DNA of 64,000 nt from NCBI GenBank assembly GCA_951799445.1, contig OX637294.1, forward strand, positions 27,491,452-27,555,451, written 5' to 3'. Each line of letters begins with the position of its first letter. The stretch's first letter is position 1. Origin of the DNA: Pseudisothecium myosuroides. Its lineage: Eukaryota > Streptophyta > Bryopsida > Hypnales > Lembophyllaceae. The notes beneath the pieces are model-generated. The model was not told the DNA's origin and did not search any database. It was given only the letters and a program-made list of their open reading frames with translations. A program made the position numbers and the translations under genes. Shown here piece after piece: positions 13,434-25,873 of this stretch.

Positions 13434-16425
13434 CTACGATGCAATAAAAGGTGCATTAATGCAGACATCTTGTGGCTTGGTGTCTACAAACTTCTAACGG
13501 TTCCTCTTCAACAACAGAGTAACACCACAGATAGAAATCTAACTTAATCAGAAAAAGTATATGAATGAATCTCCTCAACTCTTTGGCCCCCTTTCAAGTG
13601 TATGTCCCCAGCCAGTTGAAAAGAGCTCCTTCTCCATATCCAGGCAATGTCTGAAATCTTGAGTAAAAGTTGAAAAAGTAGCATATAAGTATCAATCTGC
13701 TCCCTTCAACTGAGTTCGTTCTCTTCAAATTGCTAAACCTCCAGGCAGGAAGAGAAATTCTAGTTTCGTTCAGCAACCCTAACCTCAACATCAGCAACGT
13801 CCAATGAACACAACAAGCTTCAAAGCTCAACTTCAGCAGACACAAAGTATCATGTATGACTTGGCAATATCTTCAAGGCTGTCCAATCGCTTGTCTGATT
13901 TTATTCCTCCTTCTCGGCCTTCAGCACCAATAATTCCAAGGTCTGCCGCTTCCAAATTATTGACCAGAAGTTCAAGTCAGTCCGCACACAAAAGTTCCAA
14001 GTACGAATCCCTCTCTTGAGATCTTCCGCTCCCCGTTAACTGTAAACTGCTCTCTGGAACCCCCTCCAAAATGCCTCAACCCTCAGGATTCTGAGGGAAA
14101 ACAAACACTCACTAGTTCCCTGCATCAACCACCACCAACATATGGAGCCTTAATACTAAGCTCCAGTCAAACAAATTGTCATATAGCATACGCCTCCCTT
14201 TCATCTGTGTCTGTTCGATTCTCCACACTGCTCAACCCTCAATTCTCAGGCCACCAAGCACGGAGGAAGAAACAACTGCAGCAGCTTGACATCGACATGA
14301 ACAACTTCAAGTGACTTCAGCCTCAGAAAACTTGACTGGATCGTAGACAGGGGAAAGTTCAACTGTGAAAGTATCAATCTCTAAGATTCTCCATCCCTTA
14401 CAAGAACCCTGCAACAGATACTGGCACTTGCACAGACACAAAATTCTGCTGAAAATTCTACTGAAAATTGCAAATCGTGAAGAGCAAGGAACCTAAACCA
14501 CAACATCTCCACATGAACAACCCCAATATCTGAGCTTCCAAAATATTGACTTCAATCTAGACGCAAAGCATCGTGTGAGATCAACCTTTTTAAATATGCT
14601 CCTCCCGTTGCAACTGCGTCTGCTCTACCCACCGAATTGCCAAACCCTAACTATGGAGACTAAATCACCCTAAACAGCTTCACATGAACAACGCCCGACA
14701 TATGCAACAAGTTCCGCAATGTAACTTCACTCTAGCCTCAGTCCAATCAATCTCTGCGAGTTCTTGAGCTACCTTTCAGCTCTTTCTGCTCTCAGCTCCA
14801 AATTGATAAACCCTAACTACAGAAAGAATAGCTCCCTCAAAGCAGCTCCATAGGATCCATAGCCAATGCAACCTTGACTTCAATCTAGACTCAAAGTATC
14901 ATGCAAGAATCGCTCTCCAATTCTGTCCGCGCTTCCCTCCGAATTGCTAAGCCCTAATGAAGTAAACCTCCAAGCAGGAAGAGAACCCACGAGCTCTCAA
15001 CATATGCAAAGGGCTTCAAAATTTAACTATGCTGCAGAGAAAGGATCACCTGCAGCAGGGAGGAATTATGCTCTGAAAGTTTGGTTCACCTGGCACTGGA
15101 TACTCAACGGGCGGACAGGTAAATCTGGTGCAGCAAGAGGACATGGCGAGACACCAAAGGCGTCAGCCTAACCAACCAACCCTAAGACCCGATTTCTACA
15201 GTCGAGGTTGAGCAGTGCAAGTCGCACTTTGCAACGGTGTTTTAGGATTCTAATAATCTTGTTCAGGAGCCTCGGGCAAGATAGCTGTTGTCAATGATGG
15301 CAGATAGTTCGACTTTTAGAATCCAAGGATCCCTTGAGGCCTTGAGTGACACCAGAACTGGAAGTGCTAAAATCCACGGGCTAAGCAATCCTCTTCGCCC
15401 CTCAAAATGGTGTCTGACCCGCAACAAAACCATGGACCCCTGTGTACCCGAAAACCTGACTTCCTCGGATATCCTTCGCCGCATCCTAAGTAAAGACAAA
15501 AACAGATCACTTCAAACCCTAGATCTAAATCGAACGAGAATTCGGGACAATGAGAGATTAGGGTTTGAGCCTTCTTCCGTTTGCACCACCAGTGAGCTTG
15601 TCTGTTTTCTTCATGGTCTCCTTATTAGTTTTCTTCGTGGTGAGAGCGGCCGTGGTCAGTTTGCTGGTTCTTCCGTTGGGATCGGAAGCCCTGCAATTTT
15701 GACGGAGGCTCTGACCGATGGCGTTGACGCTAAGAAGTAAGTTACAATCAAGCCAGTGCATCCTGCAATTGCTAGAGTCCGTCCTGTTCCGTTGAACAAG
15801 ATATACAGTATAAGTTATACCTCACACTGGAGTCGGTCTCTGAACTTGTTTTGAAAGGCTGCAGAACGCCATAAACTCTCAATTCAAGTCGACAAGGTAC
15901 AGTCTAAAGAAAAGAATTACTCCTTGATCGGCACGAAGAAAACTAAGGAGACCAAGAAGAAAACAGAACAACCTGCCATCAAAAATTATACGAAAACGAT
16001 CCTGGCTGCTGGACGTGGTATGAAATTCATCTAAAGGTTCACAAATCCTTGCAGTGGAACAGGCAGTAAATCATTCTAACTCACCCAAAGGGACGCATTT
16101 GAGGAGCTTTCACGACCCTGAGAATTCCATTTCACCGAAAAATGGCATTAGGAGAATTGTGAACCCTATGGAAGCCCCCTACAACTGACTCATGCATTGA
16201 GACCCCTCTTAGCTCATAAACATGTACTTTCAAGCTTATTTGGGTTTACAAATCCCCTATTTCTGTCCACGCCCCCTCCTTATGCAATGATGTAGAGAAG
16301 TAGTTTTCATTGGCCAATTTGTATTGGCAACATACAAGTACATGACTCCTTGTGTACCTTGGTTCTTATTTTATTGTGTAGTAAATATCTTCGCTTCTTA
16401 TTTTATTGCCCAATGAGTGCTTTGA
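13434..16425. other. Upstream region of copy 1, no confident gene
   Basis: Further 5' exons, the 5' UTR and promoter of the minus-strand OSB-PPR gene probably lie here. A C- and A-rich stretch (13.8-15.2 kb) and open frames near 15.3-15.75 kb carry no motif I recognise. Homology with copy 2 is visible to about 13.45 kb and not beyond. Confidence 0.4.
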
Positions 16426-17340
16426 TGTGGATGCTAGATTACCCACCCTTGGTAATAAAGCGAATACAACCAGGTTCTTAGCTTTTATCCACTTTTTGAT
16501 TTAAGAGATGTTGTAAGCACGGTCCATTGTGTCTTCCAAGCAATGGATCTTTTGCTAATGTTTCCTAAGTGTCATGGATGGGCAAAAGAAATGCCTAGAG
16601 ATGCATGTGGTGACTTCCAAGCTAACTGTCGATGATCAGGGGTTACGGTGATTTAACGGTGAAATTCTACCGTACTAACTATCTATCCTATGTCTAGTGT
16701 AGACTGGGTGGTTGGTACCATTTTCAACAACCCTAACTAACAAAAATGGACCCCCCTAGGTTCCTTCCATGAACCTCTAAGACTATCTTCTATTTTTTAA
16801 CTTCTGGTACAATCCTAGGTTTTAACTTTTAAGATTAACTTCTAAAATTTGCTCTATGTTTTAACTCTTACTGTAGATCTTTACTTCTAAACTAACTCTA
16901 AAATTTACCCTCTAAGTTTGACTCTTTGTTTTGATTTTTAACTCTAAGTTTTTACTTCTAAACTAACTCTAAAATTTACCCTCTGAGTTTAACTCTATAT
17001 TTTGACTTTTAACTCTAAATTTTTACTTCTAAAATTTATCCCAAATTTTAACCTCTAGGTTTGACTCTACGTTTTCACTTTTGACTCTAGATTTTCTACT
17101 TATAAAAACTAATTGTAAAATTTAACTTCTACTTCTAATTTTTTATTTCTATTTTTAGCTTTAAATTCTACTATTTAATTTTTACTCTAGGTTTTAACTT
17201 CTAAGTTTAGTCCTAAATTTTAACCTCTAATTTTAACTCTGACTTTTAATTTCTAACTTCAAAATTTAACTCCTATTTCTACTTTTAAAATCTATCTCCT
17301 AAATTGACTCTAACTTCCACTTCCTACTCTAAAATTTAGC
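16426..17340 (-). mobile_element. Giant-LTR 3' fragment C (minus)
   Basis: The plus strand begins TGTGGATGCTAGATTACCC at 16426, the reverse complement of the LTR B terminus. It continues with the reverse complement of the CCATTGCTTGGAAGGC motif (here with one mismatch, near 16540) and the GGTTCCTTCCATGAACC block near 16770. A low-complexity tract of TAACTCTAAA variants runs to about 17340, as in LTRs A and B. Homology then stops, so this is a truncated 3' end. Confidence 0.8.
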
Positions 17341-19399
17341 ATCAACTTACATGTTTGTCTAGAAAGCAATGCAAGGACAATTATGAAGAACGATATTGTG
17401 GACTATGTTAAGCACAACTGTCGCAGAATGTCTCTTGTGTAGTGACAGGATACTATAGACGTTATTTTCTTACAAACTGCATGTTTTCCAAGACTTGTGT
17501 CTGTCAATGCTCAAGCCATCTAGAATAGTGCATTCAATAATGTACTAATTGATTTTCAAAATGACACTAAAGTAATCGATCATTATGCATGTTTAATGAC
17601 ATGTAATATAGTATGTGCCCTGCTCGTGCTATTGTGCATGATGACATACTGGTGGGCAACTGAAGCTTGAATAAAAAGCTTCATGTTCTCTGTGACACTT
17701 GCAATCACACGCACTGGATGCCTAAAAGACATGTTCACTATGGCTCATGACGTCTTCCACAACATTGAAGACTGATGTTCATATCCTCATTTCCCATGAA
17801 TTCTACCATGCTAGAGCATACGCTGGGTGACATATTACTAACATGATGCAAAACAAAATATATTGTACAAGAACATGTTCACTAACATCCTTTGTGTCGT
17901 TCATAACATTCTACAAAACAGACACTTGTCCAACGCAACGTCAATAGGGACATAGAAATCTTTGAAGACAAGCTCAAATAGTCTTCCCTCAAATTGCCAC
18001 GTCAACTTCTAAATCAGGAATGTCACTATTTTGCTATTAACACGTCACATTATGCCATTGCCATGTCATTGGCCACATCATCGGCGGATTGTGTTTAAAA
18101 AAAAAATGTGGTGCTACCTGACGATGTGGCACTGACATGGTTGCCCATTCATTGTCACATGGCAATTTTTTGCAACTTTTCAGATCATGATTTTTGAGAC
18201 ATCAAGCCAAAAACAGGGCATGTTTTTCCTAATTTCTGCATGTTTTCGTCTTGTCAATGTTGATGAATTTTCCTAGACATCAGCGGTGGCATGCATTATG
18301 TCCAAACTAATATTGGACCACATTCCTCAACTTGTCCAAATAAACACAGGATTCTTATAGTGATTGTCAAACATCCATTCTTTGCTATTGAGTGACCCCG
18401 TTTTCTTGCATTGTTAATATTAAAGTTACAAGAGTGTATTTGGTGTTGAATATTCTTCTAATTTCCTTTGGCCTCGTTGTATTTGCTTTAAATACACTAC
18501 CTGCTTAGTAGATATACTAGTGACTATTGGCAATTTTTTGGAGTTAAGTTTTTTTTTCTATAGTCAAGTCTTAATCTAAGCGATTTGCTTAGTAGCAATT
18601 GTTTTTACCTTTGGTACTTTTAGGTCAAATCCATTCATTAAGTGGATTTGGATTTCTATAAAAAAAATTCACCACTAAAATGAAAAACGACATTTTAATA
18701 GTTTTGTCTTTGTCTTTGTGAAGAGTCAATGCTTGAATTGTACCTCCATAGTTGTTGCCCCAATTGGTTGTTGTGATTTATTCTTAAATCTAATTGTTGA
18801 GAATTTGAAAACTATTATGTCTACAAGATATAGATCTGTAGCATCAACTCCCAACTCCATTGAGCAATAGTCTTCGCAAGGATAGTGGAATTCCTCTACT
18901 TTATAGTGGAAATTGCTCTAAAGAGCTAAAGTCACTAGTAGAAAATGCACCTTGGATCAATAGGCTTTAGTCACTTTAGACAAGTTGATTTGGAAAAAAT
19001 CAATAAAATTTTGCTAAACCCTAAACCTAAACCCTTCCACCCCCATTAGACTATCATCATTGCATCAAAAAAGTCCCTACCACTAATTCAATGTTGATTC
19101 AATAATTTCAGTTGTTTTTAGTACGATCACAATTAATTGATAGATACATACTAAAAAGTCATTGTCAAAGTTCCAAAACAAAATTGAATTACTACTATGA
19201 TTACATAATTTTTATTTAAATATATGTTTAAAGTATTTTAATACTAAAAAAATCTTCAATTTGGATTTTCTTAGTGTTAAAATTGTAGGACTATAACTAC
19301 AATATTTCTTTTGGTGCTATTTTGGCATTGATATGATGACACTTTCACTTTCAATGTACCACTGTGTTGTTAGTTGTTATGTCACTTTACACTTTTGAC
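17341..19399. other. Spacer between the inverted copies
   Basis: No coding region is seen. CACTAGTAGAAAA at about 18936 resembles a CACTA-type terminus, but no partner end was found. A short telomere-like run (AAACCCTAAACCTAAACCC) lies at 19015-19033. Confidence 0.4.
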
Positions 19400-21506
19400 T
19401 ACATTAGAATAAAAAACAAGTGCAATTGGAAAGCCCACTAGATTCCAATTGGGAGGGTGACCACAACGGATATATCTTCTACCTTATATATGTTCCCAAA
19501 GGCTTGGTGAGAGAACGGACCCTGTTATACCGTATTAGAGGATGTGATATTAAAGAGGGCCGAGTGCAACAACACCCGCACAGTAATCTGTTTCGATTGA
19601 TGTTCGGGCCCAGATAAGTCAAGGGTATCAGGCATTCGCGAGGAGAAGAACTACCGTTTCCGCGAAGGAGGGAGACCAGAGCAAGCGTCGAGCAGGAATG
19701 GACATGGTGAGAGAGGTTGGGGACTCCTTGATCCCAAGCTCGCGAGCTTTTGCAGAGCAAGGTTGCTGCATGCTGCAGTCTGTTGCGGGTGCACGTATGG
19801 CTGTTGTGGTGAATTGAGGGCTCAAGGAGGGAGATTTCTCGTACTGTTGTTTTAGGATGACTGAATGTGGGAAGTAGTACTGCAATGCCCGCTTGTGCAG
19901 GTTTTGTAGTGGGATTCTGACTTGTTTCTCTGCTCTGGCAGTTGGTTTGGAGTCATTTTAATTTGAGCTCGTGGGAGTGTGATGGATATTGTAGGACGGA
20001 GGTGAGATGCCAGCTGTTGTAGGAGAAACGTTGTATCGACCTTTCCTGCTCTTACTACAGGAGAGTAGAGTAGCGCTTGTTCCTTCGGAGCTTGTGGAGC
20101 GCGAGTAATTAATTTGCTGATTGATGATATCTTGCTGCGCAATTAGTGCAGTGCAATTCAAATAGCAGGTCCTCTAATTCATCCCGGTTTTTTTTTGGCT
20201 TAGGAGCAGATATGGGAGTTTCAGAGACTGTGCAAGAAGAAATGAGCCGTTTCGCGAACTAGGGTTTAGGATTTTCGCTCGAGGAAATTTATTCAACTTG
20301 GAATTGGGAACTCGTGATATATTGCGGTCCGTGGCAATCAGCATAGCTATAAGTTATTCAATGCTGATGACTGCGTGATTCCCAGTCTTCGAACCTTGAA
20401 AGAAGCTTGGGAAGAACACTGATTCATGTCTTTCCGGATTAGTACTTATTCCCTGCAATGCTAGAAAGAACTGCTCAAAGTGTGTACTATAGATGTGGTG
20501 CGAGCTGCAACAGAGTTCAGTGGCAGCAACCTGGATTTAGGTCTGGTAAGATGTACCGAACCGATTGAGAACTCACGTTTGTGTTGCAGAGTCGAAAGCG
20601 ACTTTGCTATCACCTTTGTTTGCTTCACATTTGAACGATGTGCTGGAAATGGCCAAATCGGTGCCACATATGCTGATTCCTGTCATGTTCACCCAATACG
20701 AGGTATCGTCATATGTCAGAATAGGGGTGTGCACGTGTGCACCATAAGGCAGGAGATTGGGCAGCGCGAACAGCAGGGAGGAAGTCAAAGTTGTGTCAGA
20801 CTGGTAGGGAACGAGACAAGTCGAAAACACATTCCGGGAACTGGATTGAGCGATCTGGCTGAGTTGGGGATTGGGTTCTGACCCCTGTTGCGGTTCATGG
20901 ATGTGTTATGACCAATTCTGATAGGTTTTCATGCATATTTCTATATATGTCATTCAAACGATCGAAATTTAAATTAGTCTTGTCATTCATATCAAAGGAG
21001 AACTGTAATTTAGTTTGAACCTAAGTTTTTGATGACCCTCTTTGAAGCTATGGTAATTTTCAATAGTCAAGTCAGTTGACTGGGGTTGTATGCTAATCAA
21101 TGGGTGTATGTTGGATTCTTGCCTCAGCAATTGATTGATCCCGTAGACGGAGCTGCTCCTCGTGAAACTGCAGTGGAGGTTCGCCGTCCTTGGGCAGCTT
21201 GTCTTGCTTCAATTTGGCCGCCGGAAGCGTCAGGTATGCGGTTTAGTTTGTGGACTTTATTTAATGTGTTCGGGTTTTCAGGATTGGAGGTAGTAGCAGA
21301 TTTTTCGCACATGTAGTTTCTTCTCAATTTGATGTGTTTCTGTCCACAGGTTCAATTCTGAGGTACATTCTGGCGTTGTTCTTTGTGATGTTCTTCTTAG
21401 TAACAGTTAGTGTGAATTGATTTCTGTAATGCAGGCTGATAGTGATGGGACTGCCACCTCAATTGGTGTCGTGGGATTTAGATTGTAGACAACAATTGCA
21501 GTGCAG
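19400..21506 (+). other. Upstream region of copy 2, probable 5' part of the OSB-PPR gene
   Basis: This less A/T-rich stretch probably carries the promoter, 5' UTR and first exons of the plus-strand gene. An open frame at 20480-20880 and one with RRPWAACLASIWPPEAS at 21086-21316 have no motif I can name. No OB-fold could be picked out with confidence. Confidence 0.4.
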
Positions 21507-22565
21507 GAGAGAACAGAGAAGCTTTTTGTCGGTGCGTGGACTAGGTGGTGCACAGGTGAGTGAATTAAGCGGTTGGATGACTTGTGACATAGGTTGGACT
21601 ACTGTGGTCATGCTGACAACAAATGTGTCGAAATATGAGGTCTCCTTTACAGCAATGTTTGATAAAGAGGTTGTCACATTTTTCCAAACGTAACCGGATA
21701 TGAACATGGTTGACCGAACCCTAAACCCCGATATTGATGGGAAGAGCGCTTTGAATGGTACGAAGTTGCTTATTAACAGAGTGTTGACGTTTGTGTACCC
21801 AGGATATCTGTACAATCTCAGTCTTCAGGTCTCCATGGCCTATCTACCCTTCTTTATCCCTGCCCTTGTCTCACATACGAGGCAGTGGACCAGTCCGGTG
21901 TTCACCATTTTCATCAGTTTGGAAGAGATCACCTTCGAATTCCAATGCTTCAGGTATGTATCATATGCCCATCGTCACAGAAAGAGTTTGCCTCTCCTGG
22001 TGAGAATGTGACTGACATGGGTAAAGCATGTTGCGGTGGGTTCAGGTGAACTCCAGTCGGTTGAAGAACTTTGGAAAGAGTACTTCGCGGATCCTACGCA
22101 GTGGTGGGACAACAGAGCTGACAAGGTATGACTAGATAAAAGAAAGCGGATACAATACTCGGCTCAACAAGTGACGGGACGTTTCTTGCTTGTACAAGGC
22201 CATGGGCACTTGTGGGCACTTCGTAATGCAACAAGTATGAAATGCGTTGTTTGCTGTCATTGAGTGGAGTGAACACTGCTCAGATCATTGCAGTGTCATC
22301 AACAAATATTCCTGGAATATTGATTGTTAGATGCAAAATGAATATGAGACAGTTTTGTAGGATCTGATCATGGGTTGTGGTGCCTACAGAGGAATCCTAG
22401 ATCACCTGACTTTAGACATAAGGTGACGAGGAAAGCACTTCGGATAGATGGCTGGTCAACTCCACCATGGGTAAAGGCCGTGGTCAGCTTGACAAGCAAA
22501 GGGAAAATGCACCCTCGTGTTGATTATCACACCAAAGATTCTCAAGACACAACACAAGGAGACAG
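21507..22565 (+). CDS. OSB-like PDF-motif exons, probably the N-terminal part of the copy 2 PPR-DYW gene
   Basis: Exons are inferred at 21507-21555, 21803-21953, 22046-22125 and 22390-22565, all with AG and GT borders and matching phases. They encode VEELWKEYFADPTQWWDNR, then NPRSPDFRHKVTRKALRID and STPPWVKAVV: a good OSB-type PDF motif, known in that family to bind single-stranded DNA in organelles. The two PDF exons are 80 and 176 nt, as in copy 1. The final AG/GTAACT at 22565/22566 joins in phase to CAG/G at 22892/22893, which would fuse this to the PPR exon through a 327-nt intron. Without that splice the frame stops at TAA (22567-22569). The N-terminus and OB-fold are unresolved. Confidence 0.7.
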
Positions 22566-22892
22566 GTAACTTTAGGAATTGAGTTGGCTGCCTTGTCTAG
22601 TGACTAGAGTAGGTGCATCTAGAAACATGTGATTTTGGGTGAGTTTAAGGATTTTTGTGTGTGCAATATGCTCTGTTATTTCTTTTGGGTTATTTGGGTG
22701 CACTTAAAGTGGGATGATTTTCAAAGAATTGCTATGTATGTGAGATATTAAGAGTTCAAATGGATGGATGCAATTTTGTTCATATTGAGATATGTGAGTA
22801 CAGGGCATTAGTGGTCTTGCAACCTTTCCACTTTGTGTATCAATGTTCTTCTTTCTTTGTGTTTTCTTTTGAAGACTGTATTGATGAATCAG

Positions 22893-25404
22893 GCTATCTA
22901 AGGGCTACAATGGAAGAGGACGCATTGTACCTAGTACTGCAAGAGAGTCGAGGCATATTGTACCGGGTGGTGGCGGTAGTATGTCCTTGAAAACTGCAAG
23001 AAGCACGACTGAAGCAATTGGTAATTTGAAGAATGGACTAGAACAAGGCATGGCCATCGACTCGTTTATGTATGTTGAAGTTTTGAGACGGTGCTTGAAG
23101 GAGGAAAACCTTAATGTTAATGTCGCGAAGCAGGTTCACGACTACATCAACCAGAGTAAAATGGAGCAGAATACATATGTGGCAAACAACCTGGTGAGCG
23201 TGTATATCAGGTGTGGAGAATTGGAGGATGCACGTGGAGTGTTTGATAAACTTGTGAACAAGAACGTGTTCAGTTGGACCATTATGATTGGAGGTTATGC
23301 AAAGCACAATCATGCTGACAAAGCAATGGAACTTTTCAATCAAATGTGCCAAAAAGGGGTCCAGCCAGATGCATTTACTTTCTCGAGCATCCTGAAGGCA
23401 TGTGCCGATCCATCAGCTTTGCAGTGGGGCAAAGAAGTTCATGCGTATGTAAGACATGCTGGGCTTGAATCAGATGTGCGTGTGGGCACTGCGCTTGTCC
23501 ACATGTATGCAAATACTGGCAGTGTTCATGATGCTCGGCTAGTTTTTGACCGGATGGAGGATCGTGACGTAATCACATGGACCGTGATGATTGGTGGACT
23601 TGCAGAACACGGATGTGGGCAAGAAGCATATGAGCTGTTTATGCAAATGCAAAGGGAAGGCCTTAAACCCAATGCAGTCACCTTTGCGAGCATTCTGAAT
23701 CCATGTTCAAGCGCAGGGGCTTTGGAGTGGGTGAAGGAGGTTCACAGGCATGTCCTCCAAGCGGGACTTGAGTCGGATTTGCGTGTGGGCAATGCGCTTG
23801 TACACATGTATGGAAAGTGTGGCAGTTTGGATGATGCTCGGCTAGTTTTTGACCGGATGGAGGATCGTGATGTGATCACGTGGACCGTGATGATTGGTGG
23901 ACTTGCACAACATGGGTGTGGGAGTGAAGCATATGAGCTGTTTATGCAAATGCAAAGGGAAGGCCTCGAACCCAATGCAATCACGTTTGCGAGCATTCTG
24001 AATCCATGTTCAAGCGCAGGGGCTTTGGAGTGGGTGAAGGAGGTTCACAGGCATATCCTCCAAGCGGGACTTGAGTCGGATTTGCGTGTGGGCACTGCGC
24101 TTGTCCACATGTATGGAAAGTGTGGCAGTTTGGAAGATGCTCGGCTAGTTTTTGACCGGATGGAGGATCGTGATGTGATGACGTGGAACGTGATGATTGG
24201 TGGACTTGCCGAACATGGATGTGGGCAAGAAGCATATGAGCTGTTTAAGCAAATGCAAAGGGAAGGCTTGAAACCCGATGCATTCACGTTTGCGAGCATT
24301 TTGAATCCATGTTCAAGCGCAGGGGCTTTGGAGTGGTGGGTGAAGGAGGTTCACAGGCATGTCCTCAAAGCGGGATTTGAGTCGGATTTGCGTGTGGGCA
24401 CTGCGCTTGTCCACATGTATGGAAAGTGTGGCAGTTTGGATGATGCACGCCTAGTTTTTGACCGGATGGAGGATCGTGATGTGATGACGTGGAACGTGAT
24501 GATTGGTGTACTTGCAGACCATGGATGTGGGCACGAAGCCCTGGAAGTGTTCAAAAATATGATTGCAGACGGTGTGAAGCCTAATGTGATCTCATTCGCT
24601 GCAGTGTTGTCGGCTTGTAGTCATGCTGGCCTTGTGGATGAGGGCCGTAGACTTTTTCTGGCTATGACACCAGATTTTGGCATCGAACCTACTGTAGTGC
24701 TTTGTACCTGCATGGTGGATGTTCTTGGCCGAGCAGGACACTTGGAGGAAGCAAAGCTCTTGATTGGCAACATGCCAGTGGAACCAGATGGGGCAACTTG
24801 GGGAGCCTTGCTTGGTGCTTGTAGGACGTACGGTAATGTGGATTTGGGCAAACTTGCCGCTAATGAGCGTCTCAAGTTGGAACCGATGGATGCTCCTGCA
24901 TACGTGCTTCTCTCGAATATCTATGCTGCAGCTGGCAAGTGGGAGGAGGTGTTGTGGGTGCGCACTATAATGCAGGAGAGAGGTATACGCAAGGAGCCAG
25001 GGCGTAGCTGGATTGAAGTTGATAACAAGGTCCATGACTTCGTCGTAGGGGATACTTCTCACTCAGAAGCGAAGGAGATCTATGCTGAGCTGAGGAGATT
25101 GAGTGAGACAATTAAGGCCGAAGGCTACATTCCTGATACCCGGCTAGTGTTGCGGAACATTGAGGAAGAGGAGAAAGAACTTGCTCTTTGCTCCCATAGT
25201 GAGAAGTTGGCTATTGCTTACGGACTCATGCAAACACCCCTTGGACAGCCAATTCGGGTGTTCAAGAACCTTCGAGTGTGTTCAGATTGCCATATAGCAA
25301 CCAAGTTTATCTCAAAGGTGACTGAACGAGAGATTGTTGTGAGGGATGCTAATCGCTTTCACCACTTCCAAAATGGCGTGTGTTCTTGTGGTGATTATTG
25401 GTGA
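22893..25404 (+). CDS. PPR protein of the PLS-DYW class (copy 2), organellar C-to-U RNA editing factor
   Basis: From ATG 22981 the frame encodes 807 residues. PLS repeats are followed by E/E+ motifs and a DYW domain with HSE (739-741), CSDCH (767-771) and terminal CGDYW, so the deaminase centre looks complete. It has one more repeat triplet than copy 1, in three almost identical units of 101-102 residues. By the PPR code, S and P motifs read NN, TD, TD, TN, ND, TN, TD, ND, TD, NN, so its RNA target should differ from that of copy 1. The frame stays open for 29 codons before the ATG, back to a CAG/G acceptor at 22893. The peptide there, starting RLSKGYNGRGR, resembles RLPKGNFGRR of copy 1, which supports a coding exon starting there. 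A better polypyrimidine AG at 22872-22873 would give an early stop, so the acceptor choice needs transcripts. Confidence 0.93.
23623..24534 (+). repeat. Three tandem 303-bp units within the copy 2 PPR gene
   Basis: Units start at 23623, 23926 and 24229, with periods of 303, 303 and 306 bp. Each encodes one P-L-S triplet (YELFMQMQREG to HGCG). The third has an extra TGG codon (GALEWWVKEVH). The units are nearly identical, which suggests recent unequal exchange. Confidence 0.95.
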
Positions 25405-25873
25405 TGAGGTTGGCAATCTTGACCAATTGTAGCCTATGTTGTCTAGAGCTCTTCATTGGAATTTGTCATCATTTGTGAATTTGTTATGTTGTTGATCATT
25501 GATTGAAAACTATTGCATTGGTTGGAAATGACTCCAGGAACATGTTCATAGAGGTTGTCACCTCTTGCATTTTCTTCACCTATTGTTTTTGTGAAGAATA
25601 CAAAATCAAAGGTTGGCAAATTTAGCTATAGAAATGATTGTAGCACCATTCACCTGACATCCTTTTGTTGGGAACACCAAAATCTAAGGATCCTTTATTG
25701 AGAAGACTATTCACATGCAAAAATCAATTGATTATTTTGAAGTCCTTCCTTCAAGAAGACCATGCAAGCTTTTATTTTTTTCCAGTAGCAAGTTTACTTT
25801 GGTTGCTTTAGTTATTGTGCTTATAATTAGGTAACTTGATTTTTGATCCTTGCGTTGGTGTCAATTTTGGAAG
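25405..25873 (+). repeat. 3' flank of copy 2, homologous to the copy 1 flank
   Basis: After the stop codon the sequence matches the minus strand below 9903, starting GGTTGGCAATCTTGACCAAT and including GTTGGAAATGACTC. It probably holds the 3' UTR and ends where the TTAA-flanked insertion begins. Confidence 0.85.

Noticed and set aside
18936..18948. CACTAGTAGAAAA resembling a CACTA terminus.
   Set aside because: No inverted partner or 3-bp duplication was found nearby.
19015..19033. Telomere-like AAACCCTAAACC run.
   Set aside because: It is under three units, with no array and no chromosome-end context. It is probably chance.
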